Shown: piece after piece, positions 38,101 to 44,814 of the stretch
How the letters are laid out: the number at the start of each line of letters is the position of its first letter
How positions within the stretch are numbered: position 1 is the first letter of the stretch
Notes under the pieces: generated by a model
Database searches by the model: none
The model's input: the letters and a program-made list of their open reading frames with translations, nothing else
Told to the model about the DNA's origin: nothing
Assembly (NCBI GenBank): GCA_930367205.1
Contig: OV884011.1
Location: forward strand, 36,593,754-36,657,753
DNA length: 64,000 bases
Source of the DNA: Acanthosoma haemorrhoidale
Taxonomy: Eukaryota > Arthropoda > Insecta > Hemiptera > Acanthosomatidae
Reading direction: 5' to 3'
Translations under genes and position numbers: made by a program

Positions 38101-41100
38101 AACGGCAGTCGTTTTCTTTATTACTTCGCCAGCCAACAACCTGGTATATCTGAGAATTAAAATGGACCGACACCTCCGTTTTAGTATACTGATGAAAGTG
38201 GTCAGAGGTACTTCATTCGAGCAGCGGAGCAACGGTAAGCTTCACGAGATCTTTGAGCTGCCTACGGTGGATGAATTCATCCAACGTAGACATCAAATTT
38301 TTCGACTCATTACAATATTTGACAAACCCGGTGTTTAACACGATAACCCCCGCTCCGTTCCCCCATCGATGGCAGGACGCTGTCGCGGCTGGAACTCTTT
38401 AGTCTTAGGTTCTAATTAGGTTTTAGTGTTTTAGTGTTTCCACGGTTGCAAGCTGAAGGTTTGCGAGCCTCATGACCTCGCACATACATGTGAGTGTATG
38501 TGTTTTTTAACTTCTTAACAACAAACTGAAACGTATTATATTATGTACTCCTTCGAATGCATCTGCGTATGCATCAAGAGGAGAAAGATGTGATTCCAAA
38601 TTTATTTATTTATTTTTGTCATTGTATATATATTATCAATAAAGAGGTTTTGAAAAAAAAAAAAAATATTACTTCAACTGCACTTTTCCAGAATGACAAC
38701 GTATGAGATTTTTTTTTTCAGAAAGGGTTGAAAGATATAATCAATTTTAGAACGATTTTCACACATTAACGTGATTGATAACCTGAAGGAATGTTTTGTC
38801 TTAAAATTATAGAATTAAATTGTCAGCGATTTTCACGCATTTCGACATTGGTAATTTAAGGGTTTTTTTTCCAGAAGGTTAATAAGATAGAATCCGTTCA
38901 CGTATTTTGAGATTGATAACCTAACGGATATTATTTCACTTAAAAGGCTCAAAAGGTAGAATTGAATCTAGTAAGATTTTTTGAGGATAAAAACATCCCT
39001 TAGGCTATCAGTCCATTTCAGCTTAAATTATTTTTCTTTACAGCCAGGAGATATATATCAATTTCTTAATCATTTATAGTTAACGTTCCATCGAGTTTTT
39101 AGTCCCCCATTTTTGTACCACGAAGGTGAGCCCCATTACCTGGTACTGTCTTTAGATTGTATAACTTTTATACATATATAACTATCGTAAACGATTATGT
39201 TAGTTTTAGTACTTCCTTGCAGTTCTGCATGATTCCTTGGAGTTCTGATGAGGTACAAGGTATCTATTTCAATGATTTTATATGTATATTCTCTCAAATA
39301 ATAATAAAGGGGCTACAATAAGAAACTCTGGACTATTTATGCATTTCTGATGCGTTCAAGCCATTCTTGATTGCACGGATATATTCAATAAACGTTTAAT
39401 AAGGGTTAAGACAAAATAACAAAAAAGAAGTTTACAGCGTGAACAGGTACAGTTGTTATTCCCTCGCCCTATAACACAACGAGCAATTAAAATAATACAG
39501 TGGCACAAATTGAATTTCTAGACCGACTCATTTCATTGCTCATTTTTTAAGTGACATTCCTTCATTTTTCAGTGACCAATGTAGCAAATACATAAAACCT
39601 GTAGCCACTGACATCACTAGGATCACCGTAGTTTTTCTTTATAATTTCCGCCTGATCTGATTTAATTTCAATTGAACAAACTTATGGTTATTATTAAAAT
39701 CAATTTCTCGATCTTTCGTCGAGTTATTAAAAAAGAAATTGTTTTTCGACACAGGAACAAAATACTTTTGGAACTAATATCACATGCCCTTGTAGTAAGA
39801 TTCAGCCCGTTCGAATCAGGAACTTGAGGTAGGAAGGGCAGGTTGGGTTAGTAACACACTGAAAACAACTGCATAAGTAAGGTGTTGCCTGTGTAGGATG
39901 TACCAGTGAATTGTCGGACTAACAAACAATTGGCGAGAGCTTGCGTGGAATATACAAAGATCCCCATTCCCAGAGGTGCTCCCATGTTGCCCAGGGTCGT
40001 ACTCATCGGTACAAGAGGATCCAGAAGGAGGACAATAGCAAAGCTCCTGACAAAGAAATACGGAGTAGTCCATGGTAATTTATAGTTTTTAGCTCGTGTA
40101 TATGTCAGTTTTAAACCATTTGACTGCGCGTTATATGTCCACTTTTAGTTGTGGTATCGGTCACGCTATTATTAATGTTATTTTCACACCATTAGCTAAT
40201 GAAAAATATATAAAAGCAAGATCAGTACATGAAACAAGGACATGACCAATATCTCGGTCGGGGGCGTTACCAAGTGGACCTCCACGAGTGAGGTACCTAG
40301 CCAATAACTTCCTTTGGCTAGATTCTCGGCATCAGTATAAACATTGTGCCGTGGTGAGTGGAGGCAATCAACATGGGGGTGGGGGATATTACAACCCTTT
40401 ATTTTAAAGTGCCCATGAGCTAGTTTGCCTGAGTTGATTATACGGTATTATTATTTGACAAAAAGAAACGAAGTAAAAAGGAAATAGAAGTGGAAAATCT
40501 TTGAGAAATGTTTTAGATGCTGTGATAAAGTGCAGTTTTTTGTCTAGTCCATAAAAATAACCAATTTCAATCACTCAAAGGGTTAATATTAATTCTTAAG
40601 TATAACATACCTTGTTGTTCAGGAGGACAATAGAAATTTTTTTGCTTTCGCAAGATTTATATATGGTTGGGGATTGTCAACGAGTATTGTATTTAACGAA
40701 GTTATCCTTTAATGTAATATGAGTTACCACTTTAAATTTTATTCAATTTTATTAGTAATTTTTAAAATAAAATACTTCGACGCTGTTTTATATGTGATTG
40801 TTACACAAATCTCAGTGATGATTGGCTAAGGGCAAGGCTTGCTGGGTACTTAAGCCGAGGGTCTAGCCCCTGTAAATCATTCTCTCCTGGCAACTACGTG
40901 GCTACCCCGCTTGAACTCTGAAAACCTGACTGCTTCTTTATGAAAACCCTCTGCATCTCTTCTCTCCTAACCTCGCTATGTTTTATTCCGGCGTCGTCAG
41001 ACCCCACACTTTCCTAGTGGGAATCTCTGCCTTTGTCTCGCTAAAACTAGCACTTCCTTGGGAGGGACCTATCCCTCGCGGACGACGGTTGCCGTGGCCG

Positions 41101-44100
41101 TGCAAATTTCCCTAGCGGCAATCCTGCGGCAATCCAGTCTGCCTCTCTCCGGTTCACGCTTGCCTTTGGGATCTGGACGGTTTTCGCCTACCCTTAGATA
41201 CCGGGTGTGAATTCGTGGTCATTCCATGATCACATAAACTACCTACAATACTTACCCTATACCTCTTCTCCTGAACATAGTGCACTGTCGGGGCACATAC
41301 CTATCAAAAAATGGAGTCAGATAGCAAAGCCGTCATGAAACGATTGTCCAGGTTATAAACTCAAATAACCCTCACTTGTCACCAGGGCTAGGGTAACCAG
41401 GCACCCCCTTCGTGACGACCCGACATCCTCTTTAGAACATTAATAATTATTAGCCAAACCTTGTTACGTATCATTTCATATAAATTTCGTCATTATACAA
41501 TTAAGCAATTACTTCGGCAACAGAACAGTTGAATTATTACAGTTTTTTTTTACTATTTAAATAAATAAAAGATTATTATCGCTGTTGTATTGTGTTAATT
41601 AATTTATGTTTTATGCGAATCGAAAAAAACAAGTTGACATAGAAGATTTGATACTTCAAGGTAAACAAATGGACAACGAATTTGGAGAGAGATTAAGAGC
41701 AATAGAAATTCGTAACGCTCCTATTTATTCAAAATTAATCATCTCTATGCTTCAGGTTTGTTTAAGTTCATTACACTTGGGTATTTACTTATAGTTTATT
41801 TTTGAAATTATATTATTAGAAATACGACGGGTGGTGACATTGATTCGTGCCTAGGATAGAAACAAATGTTGATTGAGTTATTTAAAAACAATATATAAGT
41901 TTACCCACAAACTTTTCAAGCCGGTAGCCGGATGGTACCGATCATTGGTGAACCGAACCTTACAAGTCAGGTCAGGGACTATCAGTCAGTCAGGTCATTG
42001 ACTATTAGTGACGAAATTATATAATTAAATCTGATGATAGAAGCCATTTTGTTTAACGAAGTTCAGAGTGTTTTCATAGAATTTTTTCTGATTTATTTTT
42101 TCTATGTGTTCTGGTAGTCTGGTTCTACGGCGAGAAGTTTCAAATTTTCAGCACTCAGCATTGATGTGCTCGCAGTTTGGCCTGTTGAGGTTGAGAGAAG
42201 GTACATCAAGAAGGGCCTGCCTAGTATCCCTTATAGTCCAACGGGTAATCATCGCTTGGAATTGATAAGTGTTTCGACCTTCCTCACGTGGGAAAGATCC
42301 TGGAAAAGAGTATCCTTAATTAACTAAAACAGTTCTGTTCGACAAAATCCACGTAGGAAATTGTTTGTAAAAAACTTATCTTTGTTGGTTTAAAATGATG
42401 CTCAAAGTAGTTCAAGAGTTCAATTAAACCTAAATAATAGATCCTAAATGTTTTGGCATAGGTCTCAGGCAATGCTTCAATTTGACTCGAGTCTTGGGCT
42501 CATAAACCAGTCACCTCCAGGGTTAGCGTCTTCCTCGTTCGGACACCAAGCAGATTTTTTGGTCACTAGAAAATTCATCGAGCAGCCTGAACCCACCAAG
42601 GGTTTGTCTACCTTCTATGTGCTGCCACATATATAGCCATTTTATTATGTTGGTTATAAACAATTGAAAGTGTTTGTCGTTGAGCTCTCTGTTACACCGG
42701 ATCCTACAATGGTCCCCCTCCCTCTCCGACTCAAATAATTTATGCTGGATCTATCTTTCGAACATAAGAAGTAGCTTGGAATCGACCTAGTTTTAGATGT
42801 ATAAGTAAAGACTGGCCTCAAAAGTGTCATACAAATGGTATTCTTTCTTGTTAGTGAGATGGGATCTCTTTGCAGCCTACTTATTCCTCAGGGGCACCTA
42901 CCGTGATGCTTCGGCAGACTTCTTCGAGCTTTGACCAACTAGTGAACCAAATTGACAAACTTACCAACCACCTCAAAACAATACTCTCATTGGAACTGAG
43001 TCTGGATTGGTGGTAGCTGCGTGTACCAAGTCTTGTTGGAATTTATTTTCAACTCTTTCGTATCTTTTTCCAAGACTGAAAGTCTCAACTAAACATAAAA
43101 GTGATGCTTATATCATCTGAAAAAGCAAGGTAGAAAAAATACAGGCTAGTGTCATGTATACAGTGAATCAACCTTTGTGCAAATAATGATCAATGGGTCA
43201 ATATGCATTATGCCAATATTAGTATTTTATGTTATATATAGTTATAGACACTTTAATGAAATAAGTTGTATTTGCCCAAAGTAGCAAAGACTATTGCAAC
43301 GAGATTGCCTTTATAGAGGATGGGTGTTGACTAATTTCCCCCGGGATGTTGCTGACTTCAGAGTCTTGGACAGCCTTGATACACCTCCGAATAAGTAATT
43401 GTATTTACATTTAAGTTTTATTCATTCCAAATGTCGTATTTTTTTTTTCATGACGAATGGTATTATCCATGTTGCAGGGTTATATTTCTGTCTGTCGAAA
43501 ATTCCAAAGCGTATCAGCGCCTAAAGAATCGAAAAGTCAACATTTACGACGGAGAAGTGAAAACAATCGATGAGATCACGATGTTCGGTGAAGATGTTAG
43601 GGAATATTTCACACACCCGAGAGAATACGACCTGAATGTTTGTCCCGAACAAGACGAATTCGCAAAAAACGTTGAGGTAACATTTTCCCTTCAGCTATGA
43701 TAGATAACCCTATCAATTACATAAAAGTTATTTGATTGCTTCAATCATTTATTGCCGTGGTTGCAATAATCATGTCTAACCTAAGCCAATGAATACTAAC
43801 AGAAATGGGCAAACTAACGTCTTAGTTGATTGCACTGACATTAATTTACTTTGAGTAAAAATATTTATTTTAGTTTTTATTAATGATGTATTTATTCTTA
43901 AATTGATAAACAGTAAAATTAAACAGTATTTTTATATGTTGTATGCAACCAATATGGTTGCTTATGCGTATATGTATTCTCTTGCTGTTGTAGGCGCAAG
44001 AGTGTATTCGAAAATATTCTAAATCCTGACATTATTAATGCATGCTTTTCAGGAAATGTTGAAATATTGTGGGGACAATTGTTATATATTAGATGCCAAT

Positions 44101-44316
44101 GGTACCGACAAAGAGATTTTCGAAAAAGTTGCAAGTGCTGTGATGCAGCCAGGACTACTAGCTCCACCAAGAAACCCAGGAAGTTCCCCGAAACAGCCAA
44201 GTTCTGAAGAACAAGACTTCGTCCTCAAGGAGCCCTCCCATACTTCTGTCTACCCAAATATAATTTACAAGAAAAATTGTTTAGCCAGAAATGAGGAGAT
44301 TTTGAGCAATCGTTAG
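18065..44316 (+). CDS. Adenylate kinase 8-like protein, probable pseudoenzyme, ten exons
   Basis: Exons: 18065-18157, 30566-30692, 30783-30865, 33678-33765, 37068-37192, 39897-40074, 41634-41755, 42118-42200, 43478-43676, 44053-44316 (TAG). All junctions are AG...GT, phases match throughout, and the total of 1362 nt gives 453 residues, near the ~480 of animal AK8. Recognisable AK8 features: the F-V-P-Y-I-E-K-H-R-I-F-D-L-L start, H-K-P-K-D-H-I near 40, P-R-I-V-L at 63-67, G-W-I-M-Y at 126-130, a second domain opening P-R-V-V-L-I-G at 204-210, and V-I-F-L-S-V near 301. The first P-loop reads A-P-P-H-M-S-V-R-K (68-76) and the second G-T-R-G-S-R-R-R-T (210-218), so both lack the GxGK lysine. Domain 1 lacks its usual segment after GW, and domain 2 lacks the GW motif. 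AK8 normally interconverts adenine nucleotides and is linked to cilia; here catalysis is unlikely. Family assignment is from memory of the fold pattern. The exons at 41634 and 42118 are the least certain. Confidence 0.8.
18158..20083. other. Start of AK8-like intron 1, nothing recognised
   Basis: The intron opens with a strong GTACGT donor. About 1.9 kb of AT-rich sequence follows, with no repeat, RNA or protein pattern that I can identify. Confidence 0.5.
20099..20192 (-). mobile_element. Tiny retroposon with 43-nt poly(A) and 15-bp target-site duplication
   Basis: The insert is a run of about 43 T followed by 51 unique bases. On the minus strand that is a 51-nt body starting AAATTTCTTTTTAGCACG and ending in a long poly(A) tail. 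It is flanked on both sides by the same 15 bases, GAGAACCCCAAAACC (20084-20098 and 20193-20207). This is the signature of LINE-machinery retroposition of an RNA. The body is too short to be a usual SINE and I do not recognise its parent. Confidence 0.85.
20283..20586 (+). repeat. ~305-bp repeat, left copy (partner at 28751-29064)
   Basis: It begins ATACCATTGCCAATAG and ends CCTCCTCTCGATT. The right copy has the same ends and differs by a 6-base and a 4-base insertion and a few substitutions. It contains TATAAAATCTGTAG, which resembles a promoter/LTR element. The two direct copies bracket the BEL element and the 27-28 kb pseudogene. Confidence 0.9.
20703..21435 (-). mobile_element. BEL/Pao element, 3' long terminal repeat
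   Basis: This 733-bp block starts TGTTGGGTCCCAACTA and ends TAGTTGGGACCCAACA, so its termini are exact inverted repeats and it has the TG...CA ends of an LTR. It directly abuts the purine-rich tract GGTGGGTGGTA (minus strand, 21436-21446), the expected polypurine tract downstream of the BEL pol frame. The minus-strand pol frame reads into it and stops at 21387. Confidence 0.8.
21387..22256 (-). pseudogene. BEL/Pao polyprotein, integrase C-terminal part after an in-frame stop
   Basis: This 289-codon frame continues directly in the same phase as the large BEL frame, separated only by the TAA at 22257-22259. It carries the end of the integrase catalytic core: a D-N-G-T-N-F motif (second Asp) near residue 26, then H-F-G-G-L-W-E-A with the Glu, followed by the P-x-x-W-P-x-G-R-I-x-x-V-x-P-G-x-D-G motif typical of the BEL integrase C-terminus. 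Without stop readthrough it would not be translated with the rest. No start codon is expected here. Confidence 0.88.
22257..26765 (-). CDS. BEL/Pao retrotransposon Gag-Pol polyprotein (Gag, protease, RT, RNase H, start of integrase)
   Basis: A single frame of about 1500 codons, starting at the ATG 26763-26765 (the frame is open slightly further upstream from a TTG). In order: coiled N-terminal Gag; a DUF1759-like Gag core around 125-275 (F-S-G-N-I-S-D-W-P-S-F); two CCHC-type zinc knuckles near 339 and 372; a retropepsin-like DUF1758 protease with L-I-D-S-G near 500; reverse transcriptase with the Y-V-D-D box near 911; an RNase H with F-A-D-A-S-S; and the integrase HHCC zinc finger near 1390-1440. 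The domain order and DUF1758/DUF1759 pairing are diagnostic of BEL/Pao. The frame is intact until a TAA at 22257-22259 inside the integrase core. It lies antisense within intron 1 of the AK8-like gene. Confidence 0.93.
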   Translation of the reverse strand: MPPKVNQDDSEEQMDALSDEFKDFADDINETKTVGLSMGTDSTKQKIFAARISRLDSAYKKFSACYLNLRRVVKRLKRPLTEYELVYKEVRASYYEAIALGISIAPKESESTGNRSLVERGEEYSQLRLPTINIPTFSGNISDWPSFKDTFSSMIHDNTDLNPIQKFHYLKSSLKGGAAQIITAINVTLDGYDQAWAALIKRYDSQRLQATHHLMNIFNFPPLQKCSLATLDHFSSVILESAAAFNRLNLADPAGFILYTFAVRLLDAKTRERFENEFSSRSETPTWKEFSDFIHQLIIQLQANTMTSNQKATPANTDYKYTHQAKKVLMSSGAVTEQFKCPVCMENHRIYDCPKFRSLAPRQRFEQIKLLNRCLNCFASGHSASKCPSTHCCKQCHLRHHSLLHFSKGSDTRSISNRNQGHSVSSVHSSLRTHSSENSTRKSHNIPTHSESSQITTNSPNPPAVQTSVLSSASTGRINVLLGTALFKIKDSFGCFQLVRALIDSGSQRSFITSQCARRLRLQLIPNDHNLVGFGSHPISGCKHQVYCSISSTKVESPAHHTYAIVIDCISNEMPCEIIMDTVVQHYQHLDLADPMFNQPGPIEFLVGADLFGEILEGEVVKSAHGFPNAIKTTLGWILLGPITTANPFLCSTTLLANSTPSSELQELTQVMTRFWEVEEINDVPRSNPLDIKSEDHFKSTHSRTPSGRYMVRLPFKTQPLNLESSRFMALKRFKNLETKFEREPSLKLEYGKVFEEYLKKCYLSPSSQTGKYFLPHHCVLKKSTSTKLRIVFDGSATTVNGSLNDYLLCGPKLPPEITDVLLKFRLPQIVMTADICQMYLQILIAPEDRFYLHLFFRAESFDHLAEFEFNCLPFGLSCSPFLAIRVIQQLVADDGNQFPNASRALLEEMYVDDLLTGADTLEEAQTLQRELVALMSRGGFQLKKWCSNATELLEPVLVNEPKPMISLASLEDNVVKILGMQWDPQQDNFTYRIHSRDLVLTKRGILSTIARMYDPLGYCAPVIFKAKAILQLLWSEKLDWNDPIPPAISKSWEILFKDLAQLEAIKIPRGLKPHCPAEMSVVGFADASSLGYAAVLYLRSQDQLERVDSHLMIAKTRLAPLKTLSIPRLELCAALLLVNLLRSVQLITQRLKPTSIFLLSDSSTVLSWLNTPVHQLKTFVANRIVKILDNSFLPNWHHIRSEDNAADIASRGTSPSDLVNHSVWWKGPDWMKKPLSEWPLTKPTKSSNCSDLPETKPVCTILATTTNASSLFEVIEKFSSYSKLIRVLAYVQRFIVNSRPHSTNIKGQLSLEELRQATHTLVKIVQRHHFPSISSKHSLITSLKSLSVFIDSRGVYRVGGRLSNAPINYDAKHPMLLPSKSHFVDLHVDHYHIVYLHAGHQLLHSILRHHYWIISARRLIRTRIHRCLKCHRLKVRPYTPYMGNLPMSRFEQGRPFMNVGIDFAGPFSIRESSRRKAALGKAYACLFVCMSTKALHIEIVS
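26787..27117 (-). mobile_element. BEL/Pao 5' leader; 5' LTR not recognised
   Basis: Upstream of the Gag start the minus strand holds a leader. Near 26950-26970 there is a GGCGACGTAATTTTACT string resembling the primer-binding region of BEL elements. An LTR matching 20703-21435 in the same orientation should begin to the right of this, but I do not see one. Confidence 0.4.
27118..27216 (+). repeat. Inverted ~95-bp fragment of the BEL LTR
   Basis: This stretch (ATGATCGTATATATAAAC through AACATAGATAACAAAA) is the reverse complement of about 21290-21386 inside the left LTR, with only a few differences. An intact element would have a direct copy here, so this is a rearranged or separately inserted piece. 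Confidence 0.85.
27227..28310 (+). pseudogene. Decayed copy of an uncharacterised arthropod ORF
   Basis: Translation in several frames gives about 350 residues of continuous protein-like sequence broken by stops and frameshifts. Near the start are L-N-D-I-N-R-D-L-N-L-S and L-L-A-S-R-L-K-D-K. The middle has W-R-L-F-I-D-S-S-K-R-S. A still-open stretch at 27944-28249 carries F-D-G-P-Q-I-R-Q-L-I and N-E-A-E-R-K-A-W-T-S-F. The pattern matches a protein I remember as annotated 'uncharacterized' in many arthropod genomes, often in many copies, which suggests a transposon or domesticated-transposon origin. Its function is unknown. At least four breaks make this copy non-functional. It sits between the BEL element and the right copy of the 305-bp repeat. 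Confidence 0.6.
28751..29064 (+). repeat. ~305-bp repeat, right copy (partner at 20283-20586)
   Basis: Direct-orientation copy of the left repeat. It has TAGAGA and TAGC insertions relative to the left copy and scattered substitutions; the ends coincide. The flanking DNA differs on both sides, so it is either a dispersed repeat or a pair of LTRs of an otherwise unrecognised element. Confidence 0.9.
29800..30565 (-). pseudogene. Ty3/gypsy reverse transcriptase debris
   Basis: The minus strand from about 30500 to 29800 gives the middle and end of a gypsy RT in broken frames. It reads a damaged L-D-S/L-K-S-G motif region, then T-T-L-F-T-L-S-G-D-L, S-G-L-E-V-Y-Q-G-K-M, then E-I-T-F-L-G-H-L-I and finally Y-A-M-K-F-V-P-K-F with L-R-K-L-L. 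The catalytic YxDD segment is not recognisable. Stops and frameshifts are frequent. It lies antisense, directly before exon 2 of the AK8-like gene. Confidence 0.75.
30866..31776. other. AK8-like intron 3, left part, nothing recognised
   Basis: No gene, RNA or repeat recognised in about 900 bases after the GTAAGG donor of exon 3. Confidence 0.5.
31777..32796 (+). repeat. LTR-like dispersed repeat, copy 1
   Basis: 32045-32796 is matched at over 90% by 40816-41562 in the same orientation, ending at the same TACTATTTAAAT. A TGTAGCGACC start at 31777, CCAAT/TATA-like elements (GATTGGCT and TATTTAAGC about 30 bases apart), and a pyrimidine-rich Thr/Pro-like leader suggest an LTR or LTR plus leader. 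No coding frame was found. A short A-rich direct repeat (AAATATATTGTAAACAAATG) lies at 31826-31890. Confidence 0.75.
32797..33677. other. AK8-like intron 3, right part, nothing recognised
   Basis: AT-rich, ending in TTATTTTTAG, the acceptor of exon 4. No recognisable content. Confidence 0.5.
34140..34363 (+). pseudogene. Short non-LTR retrotransposon fragment upstream of the RT domain
   Basis: A 70-codon frame reads R-S-R-N-K near the start and A-R-W-T-E-Y-F-K-E-L-L-N in the middle. This is the segment that joins endonuclease and reverse transcriptase in many LINEs. A TAG ends it, and no RT follows. Confidence 0.6.
34934..36170 (+). mobile_element. Ty3/gypsy relic: 5' LTR end, primer site, C-terminal pol, polypurine tract and 3' LTR
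   Basis: 34934-34972 matches the end of the block at 35748-36170 (CCCACCTTGGGG... CTGATA). It is followed by ACTGGTGACCTCGACGTGA, a typical gypsy primer-binding region. A 121-codon frame at 35369-35734 is Arg/Pro/Thr-rich like gypsy Pol C-termini. ACTTGGGGGAGCTA is a polypurine tract, and TGTTGTGGCC (35748) opens the 3' LTR, which contains TATATAA near 35929. All the enzymatic domains are gone, so this is an internally deleted, dead element. Confidence 0.7.
37414..37530 (-). pseudogene. LINE C-terminal fragment, minus strand
   Basis: The minus-strand translation reads L-K-K-V-V-R-P-T, Q-Q-R-R-N-S-E-L-H-E and L-E-L-P-K-V. This pattern is shared with the plus-strand fragment at 38186-38300 and resembles the end of non-LTR Pol proteins (arginine-rich, then LH..L..P.V). 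The two copies are inverted relative to each other. Confidence 0.6.
37680..38008 (+). pseudogene. hAT-family transposase fragment
   Basis: A 75-codon frame reads I-V-S-D-N-W-A-N near its start. A T-H-T-V-N-L-N-V-D-S-A-L block follows, and then V-W-D-V-V-K-Y-I-K-K. This corresponds to the hAT/ZBED catalytic-core region containing the conserved D-N-A-A-N and C-x-x-H-x-L-N-L. The usual Cys/Ala before the H-T motif is altered. The upstream part is broken. Confidence 0.65.
38018..38668 (+). mobile_element. 5'-truncated LINE 3' end with poly(A) tail
   Basis: A 106-codon frame (38018-38338) includes a LINE C-terminus: V-V-R-G-T-S-F-E-Q-R, L-H-E-I-F-E-L-P-T-V and D-K-P near the stop. A 3' UTR of about 300 bases ends in CAATAAAGAGGTTTTG followed by 14 A. 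The poly(A) and upstream signal mark the true 3' end of a retrotransposed copy. It lies in the intron before exon 6 of the AK8-like gene. Confidence 0.7.
38669..39896. other. AK8-like intron before exon 6, nothing recognised
   Basis: AT-rich, with a loosely repeated motif (TTTTCACGCATT / TTTTCACACATT / TTCACGTATT) around 38755-38920. No gene or RNA recognised. Confidence 0.5.
40816..41562 (+). repeat. LTR-like dispersed repeat, copy 2
   Basis: Direct copy of 32045-32796, lacking the first ~270 bases of that element. It ends 71 bases before the predicted acceptor of AK8-like exon 7, so it replaces part of the normal 3' end of that intron. Confidence 0.9.
42201..43477. other. AK8-like intron 8, nothing recognised
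   Basis: Short open frames only, none recognisable. The intron ends TATCCATGTTGCAG. Confidence 0.5.
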
Positions 44317-44589
44317 TGATAGCTCAACTGAGGTTGACATTACCCCTAACATTATTAAAAAAAAAAAAAATAAAAAATAAATCAGTTATACTTTCGCTTT
44401 TTTTTTCTATCATAAAATTATGCACAGCAAATCACTTCTCTAAGAAGACTGACTTTTATATTAGCAATAAGCTATATTATGTATGTAGTGTTGCTTAGAA
44501 TTTGAATTTCAGTTGTCTTATCAAATTTACATACTCACACACACATAAGGCATTTCTGAGAATTAATATACATACAGTATATATATCTT

Positions 44590-44788
44590 GTTATGTTCTT
44601 TTTAATAGTAACAAAAGCACACACATGTTGGGGTACGTGAGAAAACATATATATTTTATAAAGTGAACAAGGTAGTAGTGGTACATAAAGATGGAATCTA
44701 TTCTACTGAATGCCAAAGGTAACATGAAGGTTATAACTAATAACAAAAGGCGGCACAAGGCTGCGTGCAAAATATTACAGACACAACA
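44590..44788 (-). mobile_element. Gypsy 3' LTR portion forming the left arm of an inverted repeat
   Basis: Read on the minus strand, the LTR opens TGTTGTGTCTGTAATA at 44788, directly after the purine-rich GCGGGAGAATC that follows the pol stop. About 187 bases of it (44590-44775) reappear in inverted orientation at 46904-47090 with very few differences. Confidence 0.8.
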
Positions 44789-44814
44789 GATTCTCCCGCA
44801 CTAAATTGAAAAAC

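Noticed and set aside
39816..40073. Minus-strand open frame of 85 codons
   Set aside because: It is the shadow of AK8-like exon 6 (39897-40074), whose plus-strand translation carries the second domain start.
42448..42636. Plus-strand 62-codon frame considered as an AK8-like exon
   Set aside because: No GW or PR motif and no splice sites of the needed phase; 42118-42200 fits both phases instead.
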